Shown: positions 52,090-62,656, counted from the stretch's first letter. The stretch is DNA of 64,000 bases from Bacillus sp. SA1-12 (GCF_000981385.1 NZ_LATZ01000128.1:62001-126000), one strand, 5' to 3'. Program-made: numbers and translations. The notes: generated by a model from the sequence alone, not told the origin.

Positions 52090-55000
52090 ATGCCAATTTT
52101 ATGGGTTTTTTATCGTGACTCTTATCAGTATGTAACATTAAAAACAAATCAAAAGCAGGAGGTAACCATTGGAGGTGATTGGCAGCATACCATCACCATT
52201 CAACAGGCACCTTCCGCGCAAAAACCACTGAAAGTGAAATATAGGAATGACTCATACTGGCTTTACCAAGCCGAGGAACATGCTGAACAGCTTGTCTGGC
52301 ATACACAATACGAGACCAGCTGTGGCAAAGAACCGATCACATTGATGGTTACTGACTCTTTTCTGTCAGCAAAAACGTATTATCTTGGAAACAAGAGTGA
52401 GGTCGCCTTTTCAACAACACAGGAAAAGGCAGCCTTTCAAAAGGCTGTTGAAGCATCATGGAAGCAAGACTCTTTTACGCTGTACAAGCAGGATAACCGC
52501 TGGGAAATAGTTTTTGATGAAACGGAAACAATTTATCGAAATGGCCAGCGATTGGAGCAAGCAGCAAAATTAGAGATAGGGGACCAGCTGTTTTGGCCGA
52601 CCATGATGATTAAATTACTAGAAGAAGATCTGATTCAGGTTAATAGCCTGCTAGAATATAAGACAGAGCTTTTGGAAACGATGAAGCCTCAATCCGAAAT
52701 GCAAAAGAAATACCCTGTATACCGCCGTACACCAAGAATGGTATATGATCTGCCTGATGAGAAGGTGCAGTTCTCCTTTCCGTCTCAGGATTCAGAAGGC
52801 TCTAACCGAAGCCTATGGCTGATCATTATGCCTCCGCTGATTATGTTGATTGTCATGGGGCTTGTAGCCATTCTTGTTCCAAGAGGGATTTTTATTATTG
52901 TCTCATTGGTCATGTTTATGACAACATTGGTCACTTCTACGGTTCAATATTTTAAAGATCGGGGGCAGCAAAAGAAATCAAAGGAACGGCGCAAACGCAT
53001 CTATACACAGTATTTAGATTCGAAAAGACAGGAGTTGCAGACGCTTGCCGAAAAACAGAGAGAGGTTTTGACCTTTCACTATCCATCTTTTGAGAGAATG
53101 AAGTATTTAACTGCTGAACTATCTGACCGTCTTTGGGAAAGAACCCTCGAAAGTCCGGACTTTCTTCAATTTCGACTCGGGTTTGGAACAGTTCGAGCGA
53201 GCTATACGATTTCTTCCTCTTCATCCGATATGTCAAACAGAGAAATGGATGAGCTTCTTGAAGAATCGCAAAAGCTTGAGAGAGCCTATAAGCATTTGAA
53301 AAACCTGCCGATTACGGCCAATCTTTCGGAAGGAGCCATCGGGCTCATTGGGAAAGACGCTGTGTTAAAAAATGAATTACACCAATTAATTGGTCAGCTT
53401 GCGTTTTTTCATAGCTACCATGATTTGCGGTTCGTGTTTATCTTTGATGAACATGAGTACAATGGCTGGGAATGGCTGAAGTGGTTACCGCATTTTCAAT
53501 TGCCAAATTCCTTTGCAAAAGGATTTATCTACAATGAAAAAACGAGGGACCAATTGCTTTATTCCTTATATGAAATGATCAGGGAACGTGATCAGGAGGA
53601 AGACAAAGAAAAACTGCGTTTTACACCGCATTATGTCTTTGTCATTACAAACCACCACTTGATATCAGATCATGTCATTTTAGAATATTTAGAGGGTAAC
53701 CATAAGCATCTTGGCATCTCTGTTATTTTTGCTGCAGAAGCTAAGGAAAGTTTATCAGATAATATCCATACCCTTGTCCGCTATATCAATGACGGTCAAG
53801 GTGATATTTTAATTCAACAGAAAAAGGCGGTTCAAATCCCGTTTCAGCTTGATTTACATAGCAGGGACACAAATGAGAATTACGCCCGCATGCTCAGGAC
53901 TCTTGATCATCAAATTGGGATGACAAACTCGATTCCTGAAGCTGTATCATTTCTTGAAATGATGAATGTAAAGAGCGTTGATGAGCTTCCGATTAAGCAA
54001 AATTGGCTGACAAGAGAGTCAGCAAAATCACTGGCAGTGCCAATCGGTTTAAAAGGAAAGGAAGAAACGGTTGAACTGAATTTGCATGAAAAAGCCCACG
54101 GTCCGCATGGCTTATTGGCAGGTACGACAGGATCAGGGAAAAGTGAATTTTTACAGACATATATCCTTTCTCTTGCTGTTCACTTCCATCCGCATGAAGT
54201 TGCGTTTTTATTAATTGATTATAAGGGCGGAGGCATGGCCCAACCCTTTAAAAACATGCCGCATTTATTAGGAACGATTACTAATATTGAAGGAAGCAAA
54301 AATTTCAGCTTGCGTGCACTAGCTTCGATTAAAAGTGAGTTGAAACGGCGTCAGCGTTTATTTGACCATTATAGCGTTACACATATTAATGACTATACGA
54401 AGCTATTTAAGCAAGGAAAAGCAGAGGATCCTCTGCCGCATTTGTTTCTTATTTCTGATGAGTTTGCGGAGCTCAAGACCGAAGAGCCGGATTTTATTCG
54501 CGAGTTAGTTAGTGCGGCCCGTATTGGCCGAAGCCTTGGGGTTCATCTCATTCTTGCTACCCAAAAGCCTGGAGGCGTTATTGATAACCAAATTTGGAGT
54601 AATGCCCGTTTCCGTGTCGCATTGAAGGTGCAAAACACAGAGGACAGCCGTGAGATCCTAAAAAATGGCGATGCTGCCTCCATCACGGTTACTGGACGAG
54701 GATACTTACAGGTTGGAAACAATGAGGTCTATGAGCTATTCCAATCCGCATGGAGCGGTGCCCCATATCATGAAGAAGATAACTATGATATGGAGGACGA
54801 AATAGCGATTGTAACAGACCTGGGGTTAATTCCTTTATCAGAAGTGTCTGCATTAGATCAAAAGCAGAAGGATAATGAAAGTGAAATTGACGTGATTGTC
54901 GATAAAATTGAGCAACTTCAGCGTGATCTGGAGATTGAGAAGCTTTCAAGCCCATGGCTGCCTCCGCTTTCAGGACGACTCTATCGCGATGGAATGGATC

Positions 55001-56565
55001 TTGTCCAAAGAGATCCATCAAGTATTGTCTTTGCGATGATTGATGAACCTGAAAAGCAAAGTCAATCACCATATATGTATGAGGTTATTGAGGACGGTAA
55101 CATTGGAATCTTTGGTTCCTCTGGTTATGGTAAAACACAAACAATTCTTACTCTTTTACTAGGAATGGCAAAGCAATTTACTCCAGAGGAAGCTCATTAT
55201 TATTTAATGGATTTTGGAAATGGCGGTCTGCTGCCGCTTAAGCAGCTTCCACATACCGCTGATTATTTCTTGCTTGATCAAGAGCGGAAAATTGAAAAAT
55301 TTATGGGGATTTTACGTGATGAAGTAGCAAGAAGGAAACAGCTTTTCCAAAAGCAAGAGGTAAGCTCTATTAAAATGTATAATGCTTTAAGTGATGAGCC
55401 GTTGCCGTTAGTGTTTGTTGTCATTGATAATTTTGACCTTGTTAAAGAGGAGATGCTTGATCTTGAGCAGCAGTTTAACCAGTTTGCCCGTGATGGTCAG
55501 TCTCTGGGTATTTACATGATCCTAACGGCTACGCGAATCAATTCAGTTCGTCAATCATTAATGAACAATTTAAAAACAAAAATTGTTCACTATTTAATGG
55601 ATTCTTCGGAAGCCTATACGATACTCGGAAGATTGCCATTTACACCAGAAGCAATGCCGGGAAGGGCTATTGTGAAAAAGGATACGGCCTACTTTGCCCA
55701 GGTCTATCTTCCGACAAATGGAAAAGATGACTTTGAACAAATGACAAACCTGAAGGAAGAAGTACAAAACCTGAAGGATATGTATGCAATGGCGAAGAAG
55801 CCTGCTCCAGTGCCAATGCTGCCTATAGAGCTTACGCTTAGCAATTTTGCTGCTTATATTGACAAGCAGAATGGCATGCTGCCAATTGGACTTGATGAAG
55901 AAAATGTTACACCAGTTTATATAAACTTCTTAAAGACAAAGCATTGCATGGTGCTCGGCCAAGCTCAAAAAGGCAAAACAAACTCGCTTAAGGTGCTGAT
56001 TCAAACAGCAATTGAACAGGATATCGAACACATCGCAATTTTTGATTCAATTGATCGGGGATTATCATCATTTATCGGAGAAGAGAATTTAGTTTACCTT
56101 GAAGGAAAAGACCATGTCATTTCATGGTTGGATCATTTGGAAACACTCTTTATTCAACGAGAGGAAGCGTACCATCAGCAAATTCAGAGAGGCGAACAAT
56201 TGCCGCAATTCTCTCCGGTTCTATTCATCGTTGATGGCTATTCTCGCTTCTTGCAAAGCTTAGATAATCCGACTCAAGATCGGATCGTCCGCTATATGAA
56301 AAGTTATAGCCACCTTGGCTTTAACATGGTCGTATCCGGCTCAAATAATGAATTAACAAAGGGCTATGACCCATTAACAACTGAAATCAAACAAATCAGA
56401 CAAGCGGTTATTTTAATGAAAAAATCTGAACAAACTTTATTTACTCTTACCTATGATCGTAAGGAAGCAGAGATCCAGCCGGGCTTTGGTTATTATGTGG
56501 AAAATGGAAAAGAGCAAAAAATTCAGATTCCGCTTGCAAATGTTGAAAGGAAGGTACGCATATGA
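52090..56565 (+). CDS. essC: Type VII secretion motor ATPase EssC/YukBA
   Basis: A 1491-residue FtsK/SpoIIIE-type ATPase that powers secretion. It has N-terminal FHA-like domains (about 1-190), two membrane helices (about 240-285) and three ATPase domains: Walker A GTTGSGKSEF (about 678), GSSGYGKTQT (about 1008) and GQAQKGKTNS (about 1289). D1 has the Walker B region HLFLISDEFAELK. The single long gene matches the fused YukBA arrangement of B. subtilis. It starts behind AGGTGGTGATACT. Confidence 0.95.
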   Translation: MPILWVFYRDSYQYVTLKTNQKQEVTIGGDWQHTITIQQAPSAQKPLKVKYRNDSYWLYQAEEHAEQLVWHTQYETSCGKEPITLMVTDSFLSAKTYYLGNKSEVAFSTTQEKAAFQKAVEASWKQDSFTLYKQDNRWEIVFDETETIYRNGQRLEQAAKLEIGDQLFWPTMMIKLLEEDLIQVNSLLEYKTELLETMKPQSEMQKKYPVYRRTPRMVYDLPDEKVQFSFPSQDSEGSNRSLWLIIMPPLIMLIVMGLVAILVPRGIFIIVSLVMFMTTLVTSTVQYFKDRGQQKKSKERRKRIYTQYLDSKRQELQTLAEKQREVLTFHYPSFERMKYLTAELSDRLWERTLESPDFLQFRLGFGTVRASYTISSSSSDMSNREMDELLEESQKLERAYKHLKNLPITANLSEGAIGLIGKDAVLKNELHQLIGQLAFFHSYHDLRFVFIFDEHEYNGWEWLKWLPHFQLPNSFAKGFIYNEKTRDQLLYSLYEMIRERDQEEDKEKLRFTPHYVFVITNHHLISDHVILEYLEGNHKHLGISVIFAAEAKESLSDNIHTLVRYINDGQGDILIQQKKAVQIPFQLDLHSRDTNENYARMLRTLDHQIGMTNSIPEAVSFLEMMNVKSVDELPIKQNWLTRESAKSLAVPIGLKGKEETVELNLHEKAHGPHGLLAGTTGSGKSEFLQTYILSLAVHFHPHEVAFLLIDYKGGGMAQPFKNMPHLLGTITNIEGSKNFSLRALASIKSELKRRQRLFDHYSVTHINDYTKLFKQGKAEDPLPHLFLISDEFAELKTEEPDFIRELVSAARIGRSLGVHLILATQKPGGVIDNQIWSNARFRVALKVQNTEDSREILKNGDAASITVTGRGYLQVGNNEVYELFQSAWSGAPYHEEDNYDMEDEIAIVTDLGLIPLSEVSALDQKQKDNESEIDVIVDKIEQLQRDLEIEKLSSPWLPPLSGRLYRDGMDLVQRDPSSIVFAMIDEPEKQSQSPYMYEVIEDGNIGIFGSSGYGKTQTILTLLLGMAKQFTPEEAHYYLMDFGNGGLLPLKQLPHTADYFLLDQERKIEKFMGILRDEVARRKQLFQKQEVSSIKMYNALSDEPLPLVFVVIDNFDLVKEEMLDLEQQFNQFARDGQSLGIYMILTATRINSVRQSLMNNLKTKIVHYLMDSSEAYTILGRLPFTPEAMPGRAIVKKDTAYFAQVYLPTNGKDDFEQMTNLKEEVQNLKDMYAMAKKPAPVPMLPIELTLSNFAAYIDKQNGMLPIGLDEENVTPVYINFLKTKHCMVLGQAQKGKTNSLKVLIQTAIEQDIEHIAIFDSIDRGLSSFIGEENLVYLEGKDHVISWLDHLETLFIQREEAYHQQIQRGEQLPQFSPVLFIVDGYSRFLQSLDNPTQDRIVRYMKSYSHLGFNMVVSGSNNELTKGYDPLTTEIKQIRQAVILMKKSEQTLFTLTYDRKEAEIQPGFGYYVENGKEQKIQIPLANVERKVRI

Positions 56566-59500
56566 CAGAAAAAGCAAGCATATTTAAGCTTATACTCGTC
56601 ATTATTATGATTATCATCACACCCCTTCTTTTCTTCCGGTCAATCGGTGACAACCCGTTGCAAGTCGTGAAAACGGAAAATGCAACAAAGTCTATTGCTA
56701 TTATCAATGAGGATATCGGAACACAGGAAGGCGATGAACAGATTCAATTTGGTCAGGATGTTGCAGCAATCCTGGGTGAAAACTCTTCTTATGAATGGAC
56801 GGTTGTCGGCAGAAGTGCAGGGGAAAATGGTTTGAGCAATTTAAAATACGACGCCATTGTATATTTACCATCAGACTTTTCGGAAAATATCATGACGTAT
56901 GATGAGGAAAAACCAGTAAAAACGAATCTCCAATATAAAGTACAAAGCCAGTTGAATGCAGTTAATAAAGAAAAAGTTTTAGTTGAACTTGAAAAGGCAA
57001 CAAAGCAAATCAACCGAAAGATTTCATCCCTATATTGGAATTACGTCTCAGCCGATATGGAGCATATCCGCCAGGAGTTTGATGAAATTCTTGAAAAGGA
57101 AGTTTCCTTCCAAGAAACAATGACAGCTTTTTATAAGCCAAGCTCAAAAAACTTGGCAGGACAGATTGATGATCAAAAAGCCATGCTCACAAACATTCAA
57201 GAATCAATTGAGCAGATTGGCGAAAGTGCCCCGGATCAAAAGGCAACGGTGGAAGCCTATGCCAAAGACTTAACAACCTTTGTGGAGTTTGTTAAGCAAT
57301 ATAAGGAATATCAAGAAAAACAACAATCCCTGCTCGCTGAGATTCAGGCAGAGTCAATCAAATCGGTTAATCAAGCAACTGAAAATCAACAGCCGATGTT
57401 TGTAAAATCACAAAGCCTGTTTAATGACGAGGGCGAGAAGTTTTTAGAAAGCATGACACAGCTCGACCAGCGAATGGATAACAATCAACAGGTATTTAGT
57501 CAACTAGAGGAACAAAGGTATAGCCAGGTAGCTAGACAAGTAAATGAGTTCTACTCCCTGCAAAAAAAGATTCTCGAGTTTTATCAGCAGTTAAAGGATA
57601 CAAACCTGCTAAATGATGCAGAAGGCCAGCTTGCCATTTATAGCGACAAGCTCAGTGTAGGGGAGGAGCCGGAAGAACCTGTTGAAGAACCAGGTAAACC
57701 GGATGATCAGGGTATTGTTTCAAATACCGAGGATAATAACGATGAAACAAATAATGATAGTGCAGAAACCCCAAAAGAGGAGAATCCTGGAGAAGAAAAT
57801 GGGAATCCCAATAAAGCTGAAGATCCGAAAGAGCCATTTGTAGACTTAACATCTGAAAGAGATGAGCTTAAAAGGATCTCAACTGAAATGAATAGAATAA
57901 AAGACTCGCTCAATGTTGAAGAACTGCCGCCAGATGCAGTCATTAAAGCGGTAGAAGATATAACAAATCTTGATAAGCGCATTGTCGAAGTCGAAAAGAC
58001 ATTAGGTGAGAAGGAAACTGGAAATAATCCATTAGAAGATACAGTAAAGCAATTACTTAAGGATCTTGAAAATTTAAATAAAGAAAAATCAAATCTTGAA
58101 ACAGAGCTAAGCAAAAAAGTAGACGAAATTACTAAACTTGAAGAAGAGAAAGCACAATTAGAAACGGCTATTAGTCAATTGGAAGAAACGAATAAAAAAC
58201 TTGATACCGAATTAAGCTTATACAAAGACTACGAAGCAAACATCAAAGACGAGATCGAGAAAATGGAACAATCAATCCTTTCTTCTGAAGCACTTTCTGC
58301 AACAAGAAAAGACGTTTTAACAGGCATCTTTTCCAAGGAAATAAAAAACAAGGATCTTCTCGACATGATGTATTACTTCTCTTACTTAGGCCGCTACAAG
58401 GAAACATTGGACAGCATGCTGGCTGAAAACACTGCAATGAACGCTGTTCTTGGGAATGAAGAGTTTAAGAAAGAAGCAAATAAAATTGTTGAAATTACAA
58501 GTGAAGAGGAATCAGGCTGGAAGCAATTGGGTAAAGATATACCAACGACCCAGGATGCGTTAAACACAATGGAAGATGGCTTTACCGTATTCATGGCAAA
58601 TTACCGAAAAACCGTTGATGAGCAGCAAGCGAAGCTGCTTGAAAGCCTGAATGGCATTCAGCAAGAAGCAACAACGGTGCTTAATCAAATTCAAAAGCCG
58701 GAGCAAATGCTTACGGTTGTTGAACCAACCACCCCTGTTGAAGGTCAGGAAATGGTTTCAGGTACAGAAAGAATTAGTGAGCAAATGGACTCGATTCACA
58801 CATGGATGGATTCTATAGGTGAAAGTCAAAGCAGCATCGTAGAATACACGGGTGAGCTTCAATTAAGAGTAAATGATGTTCAAGTAGACGCAGATAAATT
58901 AAACAATAAATGGGCATCAAATGTGGCTTCAACGGAGCTGATTCGCGATGATGTATTTAGTGTTCTAGGCAATACCTTTGTCGATGGTCAACAAAATGGT
59001 TATGTCTATGATTTCTTGACAAATCCATTAAAGGTCAGCGGCGATATTCCTGAGGAAACTGAAAGTGAAACGGTAAAAAATATTCCGCCGGTAGTTGTGT
59101 TGTTTATCGTGCTTATATCGAGCCTGCTAATTGGCTATACAAGCTATTATTTCCAACAGCCTCCGTTATGGATTCAGGCCATTTTGTTTGTTCTATTAAA
59201 CCTTATTGTCGGCTTTGTTATAAGCTTGTATGGCCTTGATATTTATCCATTACGAGAGGAAAGTGCGGTTGAATGGACCGTCTATACGATCCTGCTCCTG
59301 GCAGCTGGTTCAGCCTTAGTACGCATTTCATTTACTGCCCATCATTTAATAGGGTTGTTTGTAACAGTAGGATTGGTGATTTTTTATGTCACGCCATTAC
59401 TTGCCTTAACAACACCAAACTTTAGCTTTACAGACCCAATGTCACATGTTTATATGTCTATTCAATACGGCACTGAGTCATTATTTACACAAGCAGTTGT

Positions 59501-59603
59501 GGTTCTAAGCCTGATTTTAGCAGTGTTGATTGGACTTGAATACTTTATAGGCAAATCAAGATTAAATGATGAGAAAAAAGGATCAGAAACCCATGCAGCA
59601 TAA
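56562..59603 (+). CDS. esaA: Type VII secretion membrane protein EsaA/YueB
   Basis: A 1013-residue protein with one N-terminal membrane helix (about 7-27), a very long extracellular region and about six C-terminal helices (about 845-1000). The extracellular part contains a Glu/Asn/Pro-rich spacer (about 365-425) and long coiled coils (about 490-570). In B. subtilis YueB is also the receptor for phage SPP1, so the exposed domain is probably under phage selection. It overlaps essC by 4 bases (ATGA). Confidence 0.93.
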   Translation: MTEKASIFKLILVIIMIIITPLLFFRSIGDNPLQVVKTENATKSIAIINEDIGTQEGDEQIQFGQDVAAILGENSSYEWTVVGRSAGENGLSNLKYDAIVYLPSDFSENIMTYDEEKPVKTNLQYKVQSQLNAVNKEKVLVELEKATKQINRKISSLYWNYVSADMEHIRQEFDEILEKEVSFQETMTAFYKPSSKNLAGQIDDQKAMLTNIQESIEQIGESAPDQKATVEAYAKDLTTFVEFVKQYKEYQEKQQSLLAEIQAESIKSVNQATENQQPMFVKSQSLFNDEGEKFLESMTQLDQRMDNNQQVFSQLEEQRYSQVARQVNEFYSLQKKILEFYQQLKDTNLLNDAEGQLAIYSDKLSVGEEPEEPVEEPGKPDDQGIVSNTEDNNDETNNDSAETPKEENPGEENGNPNKAEDPKEPFVDLTSERDELKRISTEMNRIKDSLNVEELPPDAVIKAVEDITNLDKRIVEVEKTLGEKETGNNPLEDTVKQLLKDLENLNKEKSNLETELSKKVDEITKLEEEKAQLETAISQLEETNKKLDTELSLYKDYEANIKDEIEKMEQSILSSEALSATRKDVLTGIFSKEIKNKDLLDMMYYFSYLGRYKETLDSMLAENTAMNAVLGNEEFKKEANKIVEITSEEESGWKQLGKDIPTTQDALNTMEDGFTVFMANYRKTVDEQQAKLLESLNGIQQEATTVLNQIQKPEQMLTVVEPTTPVEGQEMVSGTERISEQMDSIHTWMDSIGESQSSIVEYTGELQLRVNDVQVDADKLNNKWASNVASTELIRDDVFSVLGNTFVDGQQNGYVYDFLTNPLKVSGDIPEETESETVKNIPPVVVLFIVLISSLLIGYTSYYFQQPPLWIQAILFVLLNLIVGFVISLYGLDIYPLREESAVEWTVYTILLLAAGSALVRISFTAHHLIGLFVTVGLVIFYVTPLLALTTPNFSFTDPMSHVYMSIQYGTESLFTQAVVVLSLILAVLIGLEYFIGKSRLNDEKKGSETHAA

Positions 59604-60099
59604 GCAAGCTTTACTTGTTTCATTGCTTTTGCTGATCATAATTGGTTATCACCTTTTAGCTGTAAATCCTGTCCATGCAGATACAACGAAAATTGAAGAG
59701 CTTGTTCCAAATGATTATCAGGAAAATCAATTTAAAAAAAATAATGAATTGCTTCACGATGAATCATTAACGAACAAACGCTCAAATATACCTGAAGAGG
59801 TAAAGGATCTAACCTTTGAACGGGAAAAGCAGTCTCAGGATGACATCGTGAAATCAAGCTTGTTTTTAAGTGAGACAAGTGACAACAATACGATCAAAGC
59901 GAAGGCACTTGAATTGCAGCTGTTTACAAATGTAGGAGAAAAAGCTTTGAATCTAGCGGAAGAAGATGAATCTTCTTCTTCCAATCTATCTTTAACGATT
60001 TTCATTTGGGCATTAGTTGGTGTTTGTAGTTTGTTGTTAATTGTTGTCTTGTTTGTATGGGGAACCTCCCAGAACAAAGCAAAAAATCCTCAATTTTAG
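59593..60099 (+). CDS. essA: Type VII secretion protein EssA/YueC
   Basis: A protein of about 168 residues. It starts with a signal-anchor (QALLVSLLLLIIIGYHLLAV, then HA before the mature part), has a charged extracellular segment, and ends with a membrane helix (LTIFIWALVGVCSLLLIVVL) and a short cytoplasmic tail. ATG at 59593 follows AAAGGATCAGAAACCC and overlaps the end of esaA by 11 bases; in-frame ATGs at 59566/59569 are less likely. EssA supports assembly of the secretion complex. Confidence 0.88.
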   Translation: MQHKQALLVSLLLLIIIGYHLLAVNPVHADTTKIEELVPNDYQENQFKKNNELLHDESLTNKRSNIPEEVKDLTFEREKQSQDDIVKSSLFLSETSDNNTIKAKALELQLFTNVGEKALNLAEEDESSSSNLSLTIFIWALVGVCSLLLIVVLFVWGTSQNKAKNPQF

Positions 60100-60112
60100 T
60101 AGAGAGGTGAAG

Positions 60113-60544
60113 ATGATGAGTTTATCAGACATGCTGTATTCGATTCAAAGGAGCATTTCATCACAATCGAATGATCTTGAAGAAAAGATTCAAAGATTGA
60201 CCCAAGCAAAAAATGATATAAACCGGGAGCAAGACCTATTGCTTCAGGAAATAAAAAAAATAAAACAGCCGGATTTAGGAAAAGAATGGACAGGAAAAAG
60301 AGCTGACAATTTTGATCGTGAGCGCGAGGATGCCTATACAATCATGCAAAGAATTGGACAAATTGATTATTCCAGCTATCAACGTTTAATAGAAAGCAAG
60401 ATCAATAGCTTAGAAATTGAACAAAGTGTCTTAAATGTTACAAAGGCTCTTGCCTATGAGGCAGGACAGCTCGTTGACAAAGGCGAAGATGCTGTTGATG
60501 AGCTTGCAAGCAGAATTAGCGATCTGAAAAGGCGGTTATTATAA
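60113..60544 (+). CDS. DUF5082/YwqH-like helical partner of LXG toxin
   Basis: A 143-residue all-helical protein. The N-terminal helix MLYSIQRSISSQSNDLEEK, the turn GKEWTGKRADNFDRERED and the C-terminal long helix are typical of the YwqH/DUF5082 group. These small proteins pair with LXG toxins and help present them to the type VII machine. ATG at 60113 lies behind GAGAGGTGAAG; the open frame extending to 60041 is inside essA. The next gene starts at its last base, so the two are coupled. Confidence 0.85.
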   Translation: MMSLSDMLYSIQRSISSQSNDLEEKIQRLTQAKNDINREQDLLLQEIKKIKQPDLGKEWTGKRADNFDREREDAYTIMQRIGQIDYSSYQRLIESKINSLEIEQSVLNVTKALAYEAGQLVDKGEDAVDELASRISDLKRRLL

Positions 60545-60807
60545 TGGTGACGATCAAACTTAATTACGAAGCAGTTATGAAGGAATTAGATGAGGTAAAG
60601 TCAGCATTAGCTAATGTAAAGATTGCTCCGCCGCAAGCTGGCAGCCTCGGGCAAAACAAGCTGGATTTTACCGCCTATTGGCTTGAACGTGAAGCAAGAA
60701 TTCATCAGCTCATTAATGAGTATGTGGAAGTTGTTGAGAAAAATGTGGAAGATACAAAAGCAAACGTCCGCTCATTAAAAGAGCAGGATGAAGCGATAAC
60801 TAGATAG
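60544..60807 (+). CDS. DUF5344/YwqI-like helical partner of LXG toxin
   Basis: An 87-residue helical protein that looks like a WXG-type hairpin without the WxG (KLNYEAVMKELDEVKSALANV, then a turn AGSLGQNKLDFTAYWLERE and a second helix). It belongs with the YwqI/DUF5344 group encoded directly before LXG toxins. The ATG overlaps the stop of the previous gene. A terminator separates it from the toxin gene. Confidence 0.82.
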   Translation: MVTIKLNYEAVMKELDEVKSALANVKIAPPQAGSLGQNKLDFTAYWLEREARIHQLINEYVEVVEKNVEDTKANVRSLKEQDEAITR

Positions 60808-60858
60808 CAGAGACTGTTTTGCCATATACATTACTACCCAAGCCATACCTAATCGAGA

Positions 60859-60908
60859 AGAGGCTGTCTCAAATCAAGGGTCAGACCCTGTAGAGGCAGT
60901 CTCTTTTT
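60859..60908 (+). terminator. Terminator between the helical partners and the LXG toxin
   Basis: AGAGGCTGTCTC (60859-60870) pairs with GAGGCAGTCTCT (60893-60904) with two G-U pairs, and TTTTT follows. The loop contains a second small stem, AGGGTCAGACCCT. Confidence 0.65.
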
Positions 60909-60946
60909 CAATGGCGCAAGAAGGAGCGAAACTAAAGGAAAGGCAG

Positions 60947-62656
60947 ATGGTGACCGTGAAAGTATATGAAGTAAAATCATTAGTAGATTCAATGGAAGAA
61001 AGGGCCAAGAGCTATACAGACTTACGGGAAAAGCTTGAGGAAATCAAAAATCAATTTAATGATATCGTCAACCTGAACGATCACCTGCAAGGAAAGGGAG
61101 CCGACGCGATTAAAGGCTTCTACTTGGCCCAAATCGATGTAGTGGATGCCTGGCTTCGCTTGATTGATCGAAACATTGCCTTTTTCCGCGGCATCGCAGG
61201 CACAACCGAGGATGTGGAGCTGTCAGGAGATACGATTGTCCATGTTCCGTTTTTAGAGGACGAACTTACCCATCATGCAAGAATTCATAAAGAAATGGTC
61301 TCAAGCCAACAGGATGAGCTGATAAGGATTTTCACCCGAATTGACGACCTCATCTCCCTCGATGCTTTTTCAAAAGACCGATTCGAGGACCATATGGAGA
61401 AGGCAGAAAAAGACCGTAAAGACACCGTTGACGCCGTTGAAAAGCTGGACAGTGACCTAAAATCTGAATACTTCCTTTCAGAGGGGGATGAACAGTATGT
61501 GGTTGCACTCTTCGGACAGCTAATGGAAGCATCCCGCCAAGGCAGCACCATCCAACCGATCCATTTCAACGCAGAAGCCTACAAATCCAGTGAAGTTTAT
61601 CAACTGAAAGAACAAGCCGAAAAACAAACAAGTGAATACCTTTCATTCAAAGACGAACAGGAAAAATGGAGAGAAGAGCTAAAACGCCAGGAGGAGCTCG
61701 AAAACCGCCCATGGTACGAAAAAACATGGGATGGAATCAAAACCTTCACAGGCGAAATAACAGGCTACTACGATTACATACGAGCCTCAGAAGGAGTTGA
61801 CCCCGTCACAGGCGAAAAACTAACCACAGGCCAGCGTGTCGCAGCGGGCGCCATGGCAGCCGCAGGCTTCATCCCAATCGTCGGCTGGGCAGGGCGCATC
61901 GCCAAAGGCGGAACAGCCATCTACCGAACAGCTAAGGGCATGCACGCCGCTGATCAGGCATTGGACGTCTACAGAACCGCCAACACCTTCTCCACTCTTG
62001 AAAAAGCGGAAATGGGCATTTACGGGTTAGTATCTGCCAATGGATTCAGTGAGTATCTCACAGGGAAGGACATGTTTGGGAATGAGCTGACCGAGGAGCA
62101 AAAGCAGAATAGTCTTTATCAGGCGTTAGGGTTACTGGCTGTTGGAGGCGGTGCTTATTATATAAGTAAGTTGCAGAAGGGGAATGCAGTTTATCAGGTG
62201 CCGAAAAGAACAGATACTCATACAGTAGCGGTAAATGAAAAAATAAAGGATGTAAATCAGGGAAGTACTAATGGAGGAGTTACATACTACCGTGTACAGG
62301 GAGGAACTGGAAACCAAAGAAGTAGAGAAATCATTACAGTAAAAGAAGATGGAACAATCACAACCTCCCAAACATCGATTAACGTGAGTACAGGAAATAT
62401 GGAACATGCTGAGTACTTTTTAAAGGAAAAGCGTCCAGGGGGCCATATTGTATCATTTGATATACCAGATTGGATGGATGAATTTATTAAGGATGAAGCT
62501 ATTCCTCAGTTAGGATATAAGAAAAATCCACTTAATCAAGGAGGAACTGCACCGAAAATCGTCGACCCCACAACTCCAGGAGATTCATTTGAATTACCTC
62601 CTATTTGGTCTGATTGGCTTCAAGAATATGCATTTAATGCTAAAATGAAAAAGTGA
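60947..62656 (+). CDS. LXG-domain polymorphic toxin, type VII substrate
   Basis: A protein of about 569 residues. The N-terminal LXG domain (about 1-225) has the motif LQGKGADAIKGFY and long helices. A PT-TG pretoxin segment follows (VDPVTGEKLTTGQRVAAGAM, about 285-320), then a variable C-terminal toxin domain (about 420-569, TYYRVQGGTGNQRSREI, HAEYFLKEKRPGGHIVSFDI). The toxin tip is not recognised; a resemblance to ADP-ribosyltransferase-like folds is only a guess. ATG at 60947 follows AAAGGAAAGGCAG; the ATG at 60911 lies in the terminator tail. It should be exported with the two helical partners. Confidence 0.85.
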   Translation: MVTVKVYEVKSLVDSMEERAKSYTDLREKLEEIKNQFNDIVNLNDHLQGKGADAIKGFYLAQIDVVDAWLRLIDRNIAFFRGIAGTTEDVELSGDTIVHVPFLEDELTHHARIHKEMVSSQQDELIRIFTRIDDLISLDAFSKDRFEDHMEKAEKDRKDTVDAVEKLDSDLKSEYFLSEGDEQYVVALFGQLMEASRQGSTIQPIHFNAEAYKSSEVYQLKEQAEKQTSEYLSFKDEQEKWREELKRQEELENRPWYEKTWDGIKTFTGEITGYYDYIRASEGVDPVTGEKLTTGQRVAAGAMAAAGFIPIVGWAGRIAKGGTAIYRTAKGMHAADQALDVYRTANTFSTLEKAEMGIYGLVSANGFSEYLTGKDMFGNELTEEQKQNSLYQALGLLAVGGGAYYISKLQKGNAVYQVPKRTDTHTVAVNEKIKDVNQGSTNGGVTYYRVQGGTGNQRSREIITVKEDGTITTSQTSINVSTGNMEHAEYFLKEKRPGGHIVSFDIPDWMDEFIKDEAIPQLGYKKNPLNQGGTAPKIVDPTTPGDSFELPPIWSDWLQEYAFNAKMKK

